This document shows positions 40,403 to 48,741 of a stretch of 64,000 nt of DNA, piece by piece. The notes beneath the pieces are model-generated. The model was given only the letters and a program-made list of their open reading frames with translations, did not search any database and was not told the origin of the DNA. Positions within the stretch are counted from its first letter, which is position 1. Each line of letters opens with the position of its first letter. The stretch is from Candidatus Omnitrophota bacterium. Its GTDB lineage: Bacteria; Hinthialibacterota; Hinthialibacteria; OLB16. The translations under genes and the position numbers were made by a program. Location of the stretch: assembly GCA_020632575.1 (NCBI GenBank), contig JACKFH010000001.1, positions 372,001 to 436,000 on the forward strand. The letters run 5' to 3'.

Positions 40403-41518
40403 CTATCCCGCCAAATAGACCGGCTCGCCTGGATCTCCTATCACTTGAATGCGCTCCTCGAATTCCTCCTCCAGGAATCGCTTCATGATCTGGACAAAGA
40501 ATCGCTCGGTGTAGTGATGATCGATATCGACCAAAGCCATCCCCAGGCTCAAGCATTCGAGCGCGTCATGATGACCTGTGTCCCCGGTCATGTAAACGTC
40601 GACCCCCAAAGCGGCCGCGCTCCCGATCAAACTCTTGCCACCCCCGCTGCACCAAGCGAGACTAGCGACCTCTTGTTCCGGGTTGCCCGCGAATCGCACC
40701 GGCGCCACCCCCTCGCCGAGGTCCTCTTTGATCCTCGAGGCAAGTTCCTCAAGGGTGGTCGGTTCGGTCAGATTTCCCTTCCAAATGAAATGTGAGTTCC
40801 CGTGGTAAGCGGCCATCGGATAAAGATCGTAGGCCACCTCCTCGTAGGGGTGAGACTCCCACAACGCTCGGATGATTCGGTCCATTTTCGACTTGGGGCA
40901 AACCATCTCCAAGCGGAATTCCTCAACCTCTTCGAGCACACCCCGTTCTCCGATCGCCGGATTCGACCGATCGCTCCCCCGAAAGGAGCCCAAGCCACGG
41001 TGGGCGAACCCGCATTCGCGGTACTCGCCGATCACCCCCGCGCCCGCCTCGGCCAGCGCGGACCTGACTTGCGGAAGAGATTCCTCGGGAATGAAGGTGA
41101 CCAGCTTGATCGAAGCCGGCTGCGGTTTCATCGCAACAGGACCGAAATCCTCGAGGGGAAGTCGTTTTCCGATCTCGAGATTCATCGAAAGTATGGGGGA
41201 CGCGTCGATATTTGTGTGACCCACATAAAGCGCGGTTCCATTGGCGATGAGAGCGTGAATTTCCCTACCCGGGAAGCAGTCCGAGTCGATTCTAGTGATT
41301 GGTGAAAAGAGAAGCGGGTGATGAGCGATTACCAATCCGGCTTTGGCTCCCTTCGCAATTTCCAGAGTTGATTGGCGCACATCCAACGCCACCACCACCG
41401 TGTCGATTTCGCCATTCCCCGATCCAATTTGCAGGCCGACATTGTCCCACCCCTCCGCGTAGTCCAACGGGGCGACCGCCTCGATCGCGCTTGCGATTTC
41501 TTGAATGGTTGTTCCCAT
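40403..41518 (-). CDS. NIF3-family dinuclear metal-binding protein, long form
   Basis: Protein of 371 residues in the NIF3/YbgI/YqfO family (often labelled GTP cyclohydrolase I type 2-like without evidence). Metal ligands appear in VIAHHPLLF and VGHTNID of the N-terminal half and TGDTGHHDALE and DIDHHYTER of the C-terminal half. The middle (about 135-245; LVTFIPEESLPQVRSALAEAG, YPMAAYHG) is the CutA-like insert of the long bacterial form. GAGGGGG precedes the ATG. First gene of a minus-strand run with the AsmA-like and GH43-like genes. Confidence 0.9.
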   Translation of the reverse strand: MGTTIQEIASAIEAVAPLDYAEGWDNVGLQIGSGNGEIDTVVVALDVRQSTLEIAKGAKAGLVIAHHPLLFSPITRIDSDCFPGREIHALIANGTALYVGHTNIDASPILSMNLEIGKRLPLEDFGPVAMKPQPASIKLVTFIPEESLPQVRSALAEAGAGVIGEYRECGFAHRGLGSFRGSDRSNPAIGERGVLEEVEEFRLEMVCPKSKMDRIIRALWESHPYEEVAYDLYPMAAYHGNSHFIWKGNLTEPTTLEELASRIKEDLGEGVAPVRFAGNPEQEVASLAWCSGGGKSLIGSAAALGVDVYMTGDTGHHDALECLSLGMALVDIDHHYTERFFVQIMKRFLEEEFEERIQVIGDPGEPVYLAG

Positions 41519-41681
41519 CGGCTTTTCCCCCTCGAAAAAAATTGAATTCTCAGCTAATCCAGCAATATCTTTCGACCGATAATGAGTGCAAATAAGAGCA
41601 GTGCTCGGGATGACGTCCGTATTCTAGGGGAAACCACGGACTTCCGACAACAACATCTTTTAGGAATCAAGGGGAGAATCG

Positions 41682-41876
41682 ATGACCCAATACGAACGAG
41701 TCGAGGTTCAACTTCAAGAACTTTTAGGACTTCAACAACAAATCCGTCTCTTCGCCGCCACCAACCTGAGCAAGGACAACCCTTTTCGTCCGATGATTGA
41801 GAGACAGTCGCGAGAGTCCATCGAAGGGATCCGGTCGGTCCTTGAAACCAGACCCACCACCACATCGAAGATTTAG
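41682..41876 (+). CDS. small hypothetical protein
   Basis: Possible gene of 64 residues (MTQYERVEVQLQELLGLQQQ...), predicted mostly alpha-helical and glutamine-rich. AAGGGGAG lies five bases before the ATG, and the frame is closed by TAG four bases into the end of the convergent decarboxylase gene. No family recognised. The good ribosome-binding site and correct position between a divergent and a convergent gene support it, but it is short. Confidence 0.45.
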   Translation: MTQYERVEVQLQELLGLQQQIRLFAATNLSKDNPFRPMIERQSRESIEGIRSVLETRPTTTSKI

Positions 41877-42595
41877 CCGAGAATCCGTGGTTGCACTTTC
41901 GCGATGGGATCTCCGATCTGAAGCTTCTCCCCAGGTCGACATAGCCATTCGACCGTTTCCGGGGGGCATGCCATCACCACGGAGGATCCGACTTTGAAAT
42001 AGCCCAGATCTTCACCCTTCGAATACTCTTGCCCAACGTGGAAGGCGTGGTGGATGCCGTTTACCATCCATGACCCGATCATCACGAACACAATCGGAAA
42101 CCCCCACTCCGTCTGAATCGTCACACTCAACCGTTCGTTTAGGACATCTCCACTTTTCATAAAAAGAAGCGGCACCGCGAGTCCAGCCTTGTAGGAGTAG
42201 TCCGCGACCCTTCCGCTCGCGGGGAAGACAAGGAAATGAAGATCCCACGGGGCCAAGTAAAGTTTCGCATAGGATCCCCCAGCGAACTTCGAGGCGAGTT
42301 CCGAGTCTTTTAATATGTCGCTCAGGGAAAGGTTCCTCTGTCGCCCGAAGATCGCCTTCTCCTCGAGTTCCAAATTGTCTCCAATGTTGGTGAGGGTCTC
42401 CACCTTCGATTGCGCGGGACTCAATAGGTGGTTCTCGACAGGTTTGAAATCGAGCGGAGGTCTTCTCAAAAAAACTTTGTTGACGCCGAACAGATCGGCG
42501 ACTTTTTCCACGGGGGTGACCCGACCCGATTTTTGATAATCGGGCGACCTTCTAAGGAATCGACTGCCTCTGGGGTTCGTAGGATTAGGGGACAT
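41873..42595 (-). CDS. phosphatidylserine decarboxylase-family protein
   Basis: Pyruvoyl-dependent decarboxylase of 240 residues producing phosphatidylethanolamine or an analogue. YAKLYLAPWDLHFLVFPASG matches the Y-L-x-P-x-D-Y-H core of the family (His 120). The self-cleavage motif is GSS (203-205) in FKVGSSVV, in place of the more common LGST. The C-terminal QIGDPIAKV is usual. The enzyme would split before Ser 204 or 205 into beta and alpha chains. The first ~40 residues look atypical. It lies 24 bases downstream of the DtxR-type regulator gene on the same strand, which may control it. Confidence 0.82.
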   Translation of the reverse strand: MSPNPTNPRGSRFLRRSPDYQKSGRVTPVEKVADLFGVNKVFLRRPPLDFKPVENHLLSPAQSKVETLTNIGDNLELEEKAIFGRQRNLSLSDILKDSELASKFAGGSYAKLYLAPWDLHFLVFPASGRVADYSYKAGLAVPLLFMKSGDVLNERLSVTIQTEWGFPIVFVMIGSWMVNGIHHAFHVGQEYSKGEDLGYFKVGSSVVMACPPETVEWLCRPGEKLQIGDPIAKVQPRILG

Positions 42596-42619
42596 GAGAC
42601 GACCCGAATCTGGACTCGG

Positions 42620-43165
42620 TCAAATGGGCCGCAACTTCAGATCTTCTTCCGTGAGATGAAGCGGACAAGGATCATCCTCGGAGCACACCGGACAATTCAC
42701 CGGGCTCTTACAGAGATCGCAAGGAATTCCCTCGATCGCCTGTTTCTTGAGATCCTCATTGGTCAGAATCGTTTTGACTAAAGCCAATAATCGGATTCCC
42801 GTCTCGGGAGAAAGGAGATGCTCCATTTTGCAGGCGTCGATCAATGCCTGCTCCTCTTCGACACCCAGGACATCCTTGAAGAACGTCTCGAGAATCATGT
42901 GGTTCTTGCGAATCTGCAGGGCGATCGTATGCCCCTTGGGCGGAAGGCGGAGAAAATGATTGTCATCCTCGTCCACGAGCCCTTTCTTCTTAAGCGAGGC
43001 GAGCGAGGTCGAGGCGCTGCTCCGCGAGACTCCGAGGTGGTTCGCGACATCCGTCACCCTGGCGTAGCCACGGGCTTTCAGCAGATCGCGAATGGCCATT
43101 AGGTAGTGACCCATGCTGTGAGTCACTCCATTTTCTTCAAATTGTTTCCAAACTTCGTTCGTCAT
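42620..43165 (-). CDS. DtxR/MntR-family metal-dependent regulator with cysteine-rich C-terminus
   Basis: Metal-responsive repressor of 181 residues. The N-terminal winged helix (about 15-75, ARVTDVANHLGVSRSSASTSL) is followed by a dimerisation domain with GHTIALQIRKNHMILETFF (His 79, His 89) and EEEQALIDACKMEHLLSP (Cys 112, Glu 115, His 116), the DtxR metal ligands. The tail is unusual: CDLCKSPVNCPVCSEDDPC (Cys 149, 152, 158, 161, 167), which could hold an iron-sulfur cluster or zinc. ATG at 43165 has GGAAGA upstream; a GTG four codons earlier is an alternative. Co-directional with the decarboxylase gene and divergent from the glycosyltransferase gene. Confidence 0.86.
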   Translation of the reverse strand: MTNEVWKQFEENGVTHSMGHYLMAIRDLLKARGYARVTDVANHLGVSRSSASTSLASLKKKGLVDEDDNHFLRLPPKGHTIALQIRKNHMILETFFKDVLGVEEEQALIDACKMEHLLSPETGIRLLALVKTILTNEDLKKQAIEGIPCDLCKSPVNCPVCSEDDPCPLHLTEEDLKLRPI

Positions 43166-43500
43166 TTCGTCTTCCACACCAAGATGAGAACATACTTCTC
43201 GATGATCTGACTATATCACAAGAAACGCGGCGGGGGGACCCATTGGGGAAAAAATGCCGATTTGGAGTGACAGAAATCGAAGAATACTTGTAAGTTTGAC
43301 GGAAAGATGAAAAGATTTTCCTGGTTCCCGCCAGTGGCGAACGCTAGACACCTGTCAGCCAAACAGGATACTAGTCAAGGTTTGATTGCTTTGATTTGCT
43401 GTGGATAATGGTTCGGTTCACATGTTGGAGGTGTGCTTGGCATGATTAACACCGCGACTCCTCGATACGGGTCCGTCGATCCGCCCAAGGAGTTTTTCTT
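43166..43500. other. 335-base divergent intergenic region with one candidate promoter
   Basis: No gene. On the plus strand TTGATT (43382-43387), 16 bases, GATAAT (43404-43409) is a fair promoter for the glycosyltransferase-exosortase operon, leaving a leader of about 85 bases. No clear MntR/DtxR palindrome was found, and I see nothing else in the rest. Confidence 0.45.
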
Positions 43501-44604
43501 TTGAAGGTCCTTCAGGTCGCTCATTATTATGGCAGTCCGGGTGGTATCGAACGGGTTGTGTCCCAGTTTTGCGCCTGCTTGAAACAGGAGTACGAGGTCG
43601 AGGTTCTCGTCGCGAATGAAGGAGCGAAGACTGAGGAGACGATCGAGGATGGCGTCCGGGTGACTCGAGTGGGTCGGGTCGCGCACATTAATCGCATGTC
43701 CATTTGCCCCACTTTCCCCTCATGGTTGAAGAAAAAGAATCCCGATCTGGTCCACCTCCATTTGATCAATCCCTTGGCCGAACTTTCGTACTTGGTTTCC
43801 AACCTGCGGTGCAAGGCGATCGCCACCTATCACATGGATATCACCCGTCAACTCTGGATGAAGCCGATCCATCAACCCATGCTGGATCGGGTCTTGAACA
43901 AGCTCGACCGAATTACGGTCAGTTCTCAGCGATTCGCCGAAAATTCGCCGGTCCTCTCGCGATACATGGACAAGGTTCACATCCTTCCCTTCGGCATTTC
44001 CGAGGAAAGATTCAAGGCGACCCCCTTCAACCGATCCCTGACCGAGGAGTTTAAGAAGCAGTATGCTGGGAAACTGGTCCTGTTTGTCGGACGTTTGACC
44101 CATTACAAGGGGTTATCCGTCCTGGTGGAGGCGATGAAGAAGGTCGACGCCACCTGTGTGATCATCGGAACAGGGTACCTCCGGGAGACGATCAAAGAAC
44201 AAATCAAGGAGGAGGGATTGGAGGATCGTGTCCACCTCATCGGCCATGCTAGCGACGAGGAGTTGGTGGCCTATTACGATCGAGCCGATGTCTTTGTCCT
44301 CCCTTCGATTAACCGCACCGAATCCTTTGGGATCACTCAGCTCGAGGCCATGTCGCGTGGGACACCGGTGGTGTGCACCGAGGTGGGAACCGGCACCACC
44401 ACGATTAACCGTCACGAGGAGACCGGGTTGGTGGTTCCCCCGCAAGATCCCGAAATGTTGAGCCAGGCCATCAATCGCATCTTGAGTGACGAGGCGCTTG
44501 CCCATAAACTATCTAAAGGAGCGGTTGAGAGGTACAAGACCTATTATTCCGAAGCGGTGATGTGGCAGAACCTTCGGAGCCTGTACAGCGAGTTGCTGGC
44601 GTAA
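43501..44604 (+). CDS. GT4-family glycosyltransferase
   Basis: GT-B-fold glycosyltransferase of 367 residues, cytoplasmic, transferring a sugar from a nucleotide donor. The N-terminal acceptor domain starts KVLQVAHYYGSPGGIERVV. The C-terminal donor domain has LLFVGRLTHYKGLSVLVEAM, VIIGTGYL and the E-x7-E motif in ESFGITQLEAMSRGTPVV. The start is TTG at 43501 with AAGGAG nine bases upstream. First gene of an operon with the exosortase (47 bases) and EpsI. A role in exopolysaccharide or in glycosylating sorted proteins is likely from context. Confidence 0.9.
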   Translation: MKVLQVAHYYGSPGGIERVVSQFCACLKQEYEVEVLVANEGAKTEETIEDGVRVTRVGRVAHINRMSICPTFPSWLKKKNPDLVHLHLINPLAELSYLVSNLRCKAIATYHMDITRQLWMKPIHQPMLDRVLNKLDRITVSSQRFAENSPVLSRYMDKVHILPFGISEERFKATPFNRSLTEEFKKQYAGKLVLFVGRLTHYKGLSVLVEAMKKVDATCVIIGTGYLRETIKEQIKEEGLEDRVHLIGHASDEELVAYYDRADVFVLPSINRTESFGITQLEAMSRGTPVVCTEVGTGTTTINRHEETGLVVPPQDPEMLSQAINRILSDEALAHKLSKGAVERYKTYYSEAVMWQNLRSLYSELLA

Positions 44605-44651
44605 GTTGAGCGCCCTCCCTCGATATCGCGATCAACGATTGGAGATCTAAG

Positions 44652-45596
44652 TTGGCGGCCGGTAATCTCGTTGAGGAAATATCGGACAATCTGAAACTGG
44701 TTGTCGACGCTGTGAAGAGAGCCGGGCCCATGGCGTGGGCTCTGATCGGCTTGATGGTTGTCCTCTACATCAATCCCGCCCAATGGATCTGGCGCGCTTG
44801 GTTTCGTGAGGATGGGTACTACACCCATGGACCTCTCATTCCGCTCGTAGCGGGATGGATGGTGCTGACCAACAAAGACCGCCTCGCACGTCTCCCAATC
44901 AAACCCAATTGGTTTGGACTGGTGATCATCGTCCTTTGTAGTCTTGGATTCCTCGCCTCCACCCTTTGCCACATGAACCCCCCAAAGTATTTCATCTTCG
45001 TTTTCTATATTTTGGGCCTGATGCTTCTCCTGTTTGGGACAAAGATCACCAAGGCGTTGCTGTTGCCCTGGGCTTTCCTTTTTTTCATGGTTCCTCTTCC
45101 CGACGCGGTCATCGACATCTTCACTTATCAGCTCAGGATTTTCGTCACCGCCGCCGCAGTCCATTTGGTCGATCCCTTGGGATGGGCGATCGTGAAAAGC
45201 GGGAATTACATTTATTATCCCAGCGGAGAAACTTTGGTGGTGGATGACGTTTGCGCGGGTCTCCGATCTTTGATTTCCCTGCTGGCTTTGGGAGCGATCT
45301 TTGCCTATTTATCGAAACTGAATCCGACCGGGAAACTCATCTTGTTCATCCTCTCCGCCCCGGTGGCCATCGTCACCAACATCATTCGGATCTTCAGCTT
45401 GGTCGTTGTTGCAAAGTTCTGGGGGACCAAGGTGGCCTCGGGAACTGTCCATGACTTTTCCGGGTATGCGATCTTTGTGGTTGCTTTCGGTTTGCTTTAT
45501 GCGTTAAATGCAATATTGGAACGTTTTTTTCCGGACAACGACGATGCTGAACCCACGGCCGTGAAATCAGAACCTCAGCAAGAGGGAGCCGGTTGA
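44652..45596 (+). CDS. exosortase (cysteine transpeptidase-like membrane protein)
   Basis: Integral membrane sorting enzyme of 314 residues that acts on proteins with a PEP-CTERM-type C-terminus. Catalytic residues are in VVDDVCAGLRSL (Cys 201), VTNIIRI (Arg 246) and SGTVHDFSGY (His 267). Eight or so helices are present. The N-terminal 45 residues are cytoplasmic. Start is a TTG at 44652 with GGAGA upstream. The TGA overlaps the ATG of epsI by one base. No PEP-CTERM protein is found in the window, although a secreted pair lies just downstream. Confidence 0.92.
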   Translation: MAAGNLVEEISDNLKLVVDAVKRAGPMAWALIGLMVVLYINPAQWIWRAWFREDGYYTHGPLIPLVAGWMVLTNKDRLARLPIKPNWFGLVIIVLCSLGFLASTLCHMNPPKYFIFVFYILGLMLLLFGTKITKALLLPWAFLFFMVPLPDAVIDIFTYQLRIFVTAAAVHLVDPLGWAIVKSGNYIYYPSGETLVVDDVCAGLRSLISLLALGAIFAYLSKLNPTGKLILFILSAPVAIVTNIIRIFSLVVVAKFWGTKVASGTVHDFSGYAIFVVAFGLLYALNAILERFFPDNDDAEPTAVKSEPQQEGAG

Positions 45597-46273
45597 TGAA
45601 AAACAAGCCGCTCATAGTCGCCACCATTGTCATCGGCGCGACAGTCATCCTCAATTTTCTCGTCCCCGAACCGGTTGTTCACACCAAACAGGGCGACCGG
45701 ATTTCCTCCTTGCTCCCGCTACAGATTGACGATTGGAGCTCCCAAGGCAACCTGGGGGTCAGTGAAGAGGTGAAGCGGATTCTCGGAACCGATGACATTG
45801 TTCATCGTTTTTACGGCCGACCCGACGACCCTCGAAAAGTCCTTCTCAGCCTCGTCTTTTCTGGGGGACACCGGCATTCCATGCATCCGCCCGAGGTCTG
45901 TTACCAATCGCAGGGGTACACTCTGACTGGAAGGTCAGTCAAGGAAGTCTCGCCCGATTGCAAAGCGACTGTTCTCAATCTGAGCGATGGAAGCGGTCAG
46001 GAAACTCTGGTCAATTATTGGTTTTACAGCCAGGGGCGGGAGACTCCCAGCTACATGTGGCACCAGGTTCACTTGGTTATGAACCAAGTTCTTTTTCAAT
46101 CCCAACCCTCTGTCCTCGTCCGCTTCTCGACCTCCGTCTCGAACAGCGATCAGGAGGCCGCCCAAAAATTCATGTCGGAGTTCATCGGCGACTCTGCTTC
46201 CACTATTCGGGAGGTTCTTCAATCGGCGGTCGAGAGTTCGACTCACAGGACTGCCCAGGCCGATTCGAATTAG
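45596..46273 (+). CDS. epsI: EpsI-like exosortase-associated protein
   Basis: Protein of 225 residues with one N-terminal helix (about 6-24). The conserved MHPPEVCYQSQGY segment and VNYWFYSQGRETPSYMWHQ mark EpsI proteins that accompany exosortases. GAGGGAG precedes the ATG, which overlaps the exosortase stop (TGATG). EpsI is thought to work with the exosortase or the exopolysaccharide machinery, but its reaction is not established. Confidence 0.88.
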   Translation: MKNKPLIVATIVIGATVILNFLVPEPVVHTKQGDRISSLLPLQIDDWSSQGNLGVSEEVKRILGTDDIVHRFYGRPDDPRKVLLSLVFSGGHRHSMHPPEVCYQSQGYTLTGRSVKEVSPDCKATVLNLSDGSGQETLVNYWFYSQGRETPSYMWHQVHLVMNQVLFQSQPSVLVRFSTSVSNSDQEAAQKFMSEFIGDSASTIREVLQSAVESSTHRTAQADSN

Positions 46274-46502
46274 AGGGCCCTTCTTTCCCGTAACCCCGTT
46301 TTTCCAGACGCAAAGATTTCCCCTTCATTCGTTATACCAGCGTTCGCTCTAACTCGGATTCCGATGGCGTTCCCCTGATTCCTTTTCCCAAGGCTCCGCG
46401 GGAGTAATCGAGCGGATATTAAAAGATCGGTTCATTATCTCTCGGGAAATGATAAACTCTTCCCGCTGCACCCCCGAATCCCGATCAAGGAGGCTCCCTC
46501 TC

Positions 46503-47015
46503 ATGCGTCGATTTCAACTGCTCTTTCTGTTGCCACTGTTGTCTATTGTCATTCCATCCACTGTCCAAGCCCAAGAGGAAAGGTGGGTTTCGGTGAAGAT
46601 CATCGACATCCAGGAGGGAGTCTATGACGAGCGCGACAACAAATCGTTCCAGGTCACTGTCGAGGTCCAAATGGTCGGGTGTGAACGCGCCACCATCAGC
46701 CTGGTCTCCACCGCGCAGGTCGAGGGGAAGGAACGAACCTGGACCACAAACGACAACTTCTCGGCCCCTCACTCCGGTCGGATTGTCCAACAGCGAACCC
46801 TGTTGGTTTCGGAAGCCTCTCTCCGAAATCCTCCCGTGGGAGTCGCCATCGATTTCACCGTCACCGCGAGGGGTTACTATAAAGTCCGTGAAATGCGCCA
46901 GGTCGAGTACATCGAGTATGTCCCCGTGACCCACACCACGCCTGGATATGTGGTCCCTTATGGAGAGGGACATCGAGGCGGCCATGGCGGAGGGGGATTG
47001 AGGTTCGAGTTCTAG
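46503..47015 (+). CDS. secreted hypothetical protein with a glycine/histidine tail
   Basis: Protein of 170 residues. Signal peptide about 1-24 (STVQAQ), then a predicted beta-rich domain (VSVKIIDIQEGVYDERDNKSFQ, VTVEVQMVGCERATISLVST) and a last part with YIEYVPVTHTTPGYVVPYGEG followed by a Gly/His stretch. AAGGAGG lies eight bases before the ATG. Unknown family. It sits 60 bases before the larger secreted protein, and both contain a (E/D)YVPV segment, so they probably act together. Confidence 0.65.
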   Translation: MRRFQLLFLLPLLSIVIPSTVQAQEERWVSVKIIDIQEGVYDERDNKSFQVTVEVQMVGCERATISLVSTAQVEGKERTWTTNDNFSAPHSGRIVQQRTLLVSEASLRNPPVGVAIDFTVTARGYYKVREMRQVEYIEYVPVTHTTPGYVVPYGEGHRGGHGGGGLRFEF

Positions 47016-47075
47016 AACCCGGTTGGAAACTGACCAACCCGCGATTTGACACATCATCTCACAAGGAGATAAACC

Positions 47076-48707
47076 ATGCGATCATCTGCAAGTTTTCTTT
47101 TGGCTCCGCTCCTCATCGCCTTTTGTTTCATGATTCCCTCCGAGGCCTCGGAGGATCACTACCATGGCGGAGGTCCCCAGTACGTTCCTCCTGAAACTCA
47201 TGTCGATTACGTTCCAGTCAAGCGAACTCGGATGGAGGAGGTTTGGCAGGAATATTATGTCGAAAGCACCGACCGGGCGCTCTATCGCATGGGCCCCAAA
47301 AAGAGCGCCGAAATCGCCCAAATCAACGTGATCCCCGACAACTTCATTAAGAACACCAGCACCGGGGCCTGGTCGGAGGGCATCTCGCTCTCCGGAGAGA
47401 TTGTGCAAACGGTCGAATATGACGCCGATGTGGGGGCGGATCCCAACGACATGTTCGACCCGATCGCGATCCAAACGCAGGTCATCTCGTCGGATAAGGA
47501 AAGAAAATCTCCGGTCACTCTGGAGCCGCTCGATGTATCCCTCGCTCGGTACGATCGTCGCGCCGATCCCGCTAATCCAAAACGCATTGTCGTAACGAGA
47601 ACTTTTCAACTCGGTTACATGGCCCCAATCTTCATCCCCTATTCATCCCTCCGAAGCGTGTTGTTTGTCGGTCCTCGAGGGACTCTCATGCGCATCGTCA
47701 CGGTCCAAGTCGCTGTCGTGGGACCCGGGGGGAATGTCCTGGTCGGTCCGGGCGGCCCCGTGATTTTCACCCAGACCGTGACTCTCAACTCCTTCACGCT
47801 CCCCACTTGGCTTCCGCCCGCGAACCCATGGCCGGTTTTCAACCCCGTGGTCTTTATCCCGACTCTGCAGATTCCCATGCCCTGGTTGTTCGGCGGACGT
47901 CGCGGCGGCCCGAGTTATGTGACCTTTGGCCCGGTGACCGGCGGACCGGCGAGACCGGGAGTCCCGATCGGCGGGCCCCCTCCCGGTGGTGTGGCGAGCG
48001 GGCCGAAACCGGGAACCCCCATTGGCGGTCCAGGCGGGGGACCCCAACCCGGAACTCCGATTGGCGGACCGGGATCTGGAAATGGACCCCAACCCGGAAC
48101 TCCCATAGGCGGACCGGGTGGCGGGGCGGGGACTCCCGGACAAGGGCCGAATGGCGGCCCTCAACCCGGAACCCCAGTCGGAGGACCCGGCTCGGGCCAG
48201 CCCCCCACATTCTCTCCGGGCGGCGCGGTGGTTCTTGGCGCCACCGAGGATATCCCTTTGGCGACTCTCGAGGTGACCGTTCCCTCCAAAAAGTACCTGA
48301 CCTATTGGTTCACTCTCCCGGAGAAGGGTGGCAACTTTCATGAGGTCACCCTGAAGATGACCAACTATTCGGTTGGGGTCGGGCTGGCGAACCTCGCCGC
48401 CATTCCTCTCTCGGAGGCGAAAGCCTTTCAACAGGCTCGGAAGCGAATCCAGGACCTTCCGAACATCGGGGTGAATCTGGAAACCGAGACCGAGGAACAA
48501 TTGAAGACAGTCGATATCGCCGAACAAGTGGCTGCGTACCAACCGCAGGATCGCATGTATATTTTGATTCTCGCCGCGCCCACTGTGGATGAAAATGTGA
48601 TTGAGGTGGAGGGCCTCCCCGCGTGGGCCTTGCCCATGGTTTTCGAAAAAGAGCAGGGTCCGGATAAATTCGATCCCGATATCGATCTGGCCATGGCGGT
48701 GAATTGA
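47076..48707 (+). CDS. secreted protein with collagen-like Gly-Pro repeats
   Basis: Exported protein of 543 residues. Signal peptide 1-24 (SEASE), HVDYVPVKRTRMEEVWQEYY near the start, a beta-rich part to about residue 285, then a low-complexity tract (about 285-375) built from GPQPGTPIGGPG units. A final domain follows (about 380-540; LATLEVTVPSKKYLTYWFTL, DRMYILILAAPTVDE). The repeats would be extended and flexible, perhaps spanning the cell wall or exposing the last domain. Ribosome-binding site AAGGAGA. Pair of 46503-47015; function unknown. Confidence 0.72.
   Translation: MRSSASFLLAPLLIAFCFMIPSEASEDHYHGGGPQYVPPETHVDYVPVKRTRMEEVWQEYYVESTDRALYRMGPKKSAEIAQINVIPDNFIKNTSTGAWSEGISLSGEIVQTVEYDADVGADPNDMFDPIAIQTQVISSDKERKSPVTLEPLDVSLARYDRRADPANPKRIVVTRTFQLGYMAPIFIPYSSLRSVLFVGPRGTLMRIVTVQVAVVGPGGNVLVGPGGPVIFTQTVTLNSFTLPTWLPPANPWPVFNPVVFIPTLQIPMPWLFGGRRGGPSYVTFGPVTGGPARPGVPIGGPPPGGVASGPKPGTPIGGPGGGPQPGTPIGGPGSGNGPQPGTPIGGPGGGAGTPGQGPNGGPQPGTPVGGPGSGQPPTFSPGGAVVLGATEDIPLATLEVTVPSKKYLTYWFTLPEKGGNFHEVTLKMTNYSVGVGLANLAAIPLSEAKAFQQARKRIQDLPNIGVNLETETEEQLKTVDIAEQVAAYQPQDRMYILILAAPTVDENVIEVEGLPAWALPMVFEKEQGPDKFDPDIDLAMAVN
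47995..48200. repeat. coding tandem repeat, GPQPGTPIGGPG units
   Basis: About five imperfect units of 33-48 bases encoding GPKPGTPIGG, GPQPGTPIGGPG (twice, with variable GSGN/GGAG linkers), and GPQPGTPVGGPG. The block is in frame and GC-rich. The number of units may vary between strains. Confidence 0.7.
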
Positions 48708-48741
48708 GGTTCGGAATCTTCCTTACTTTCAATTCTTCCTT

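Noticed and set aside
47995..48200. possible CRISPR-like or minisatellite array
   Set aside because: The units vary in length, lie in frame within a secreted protein gene and encode a Gly/Pro-rich linker.
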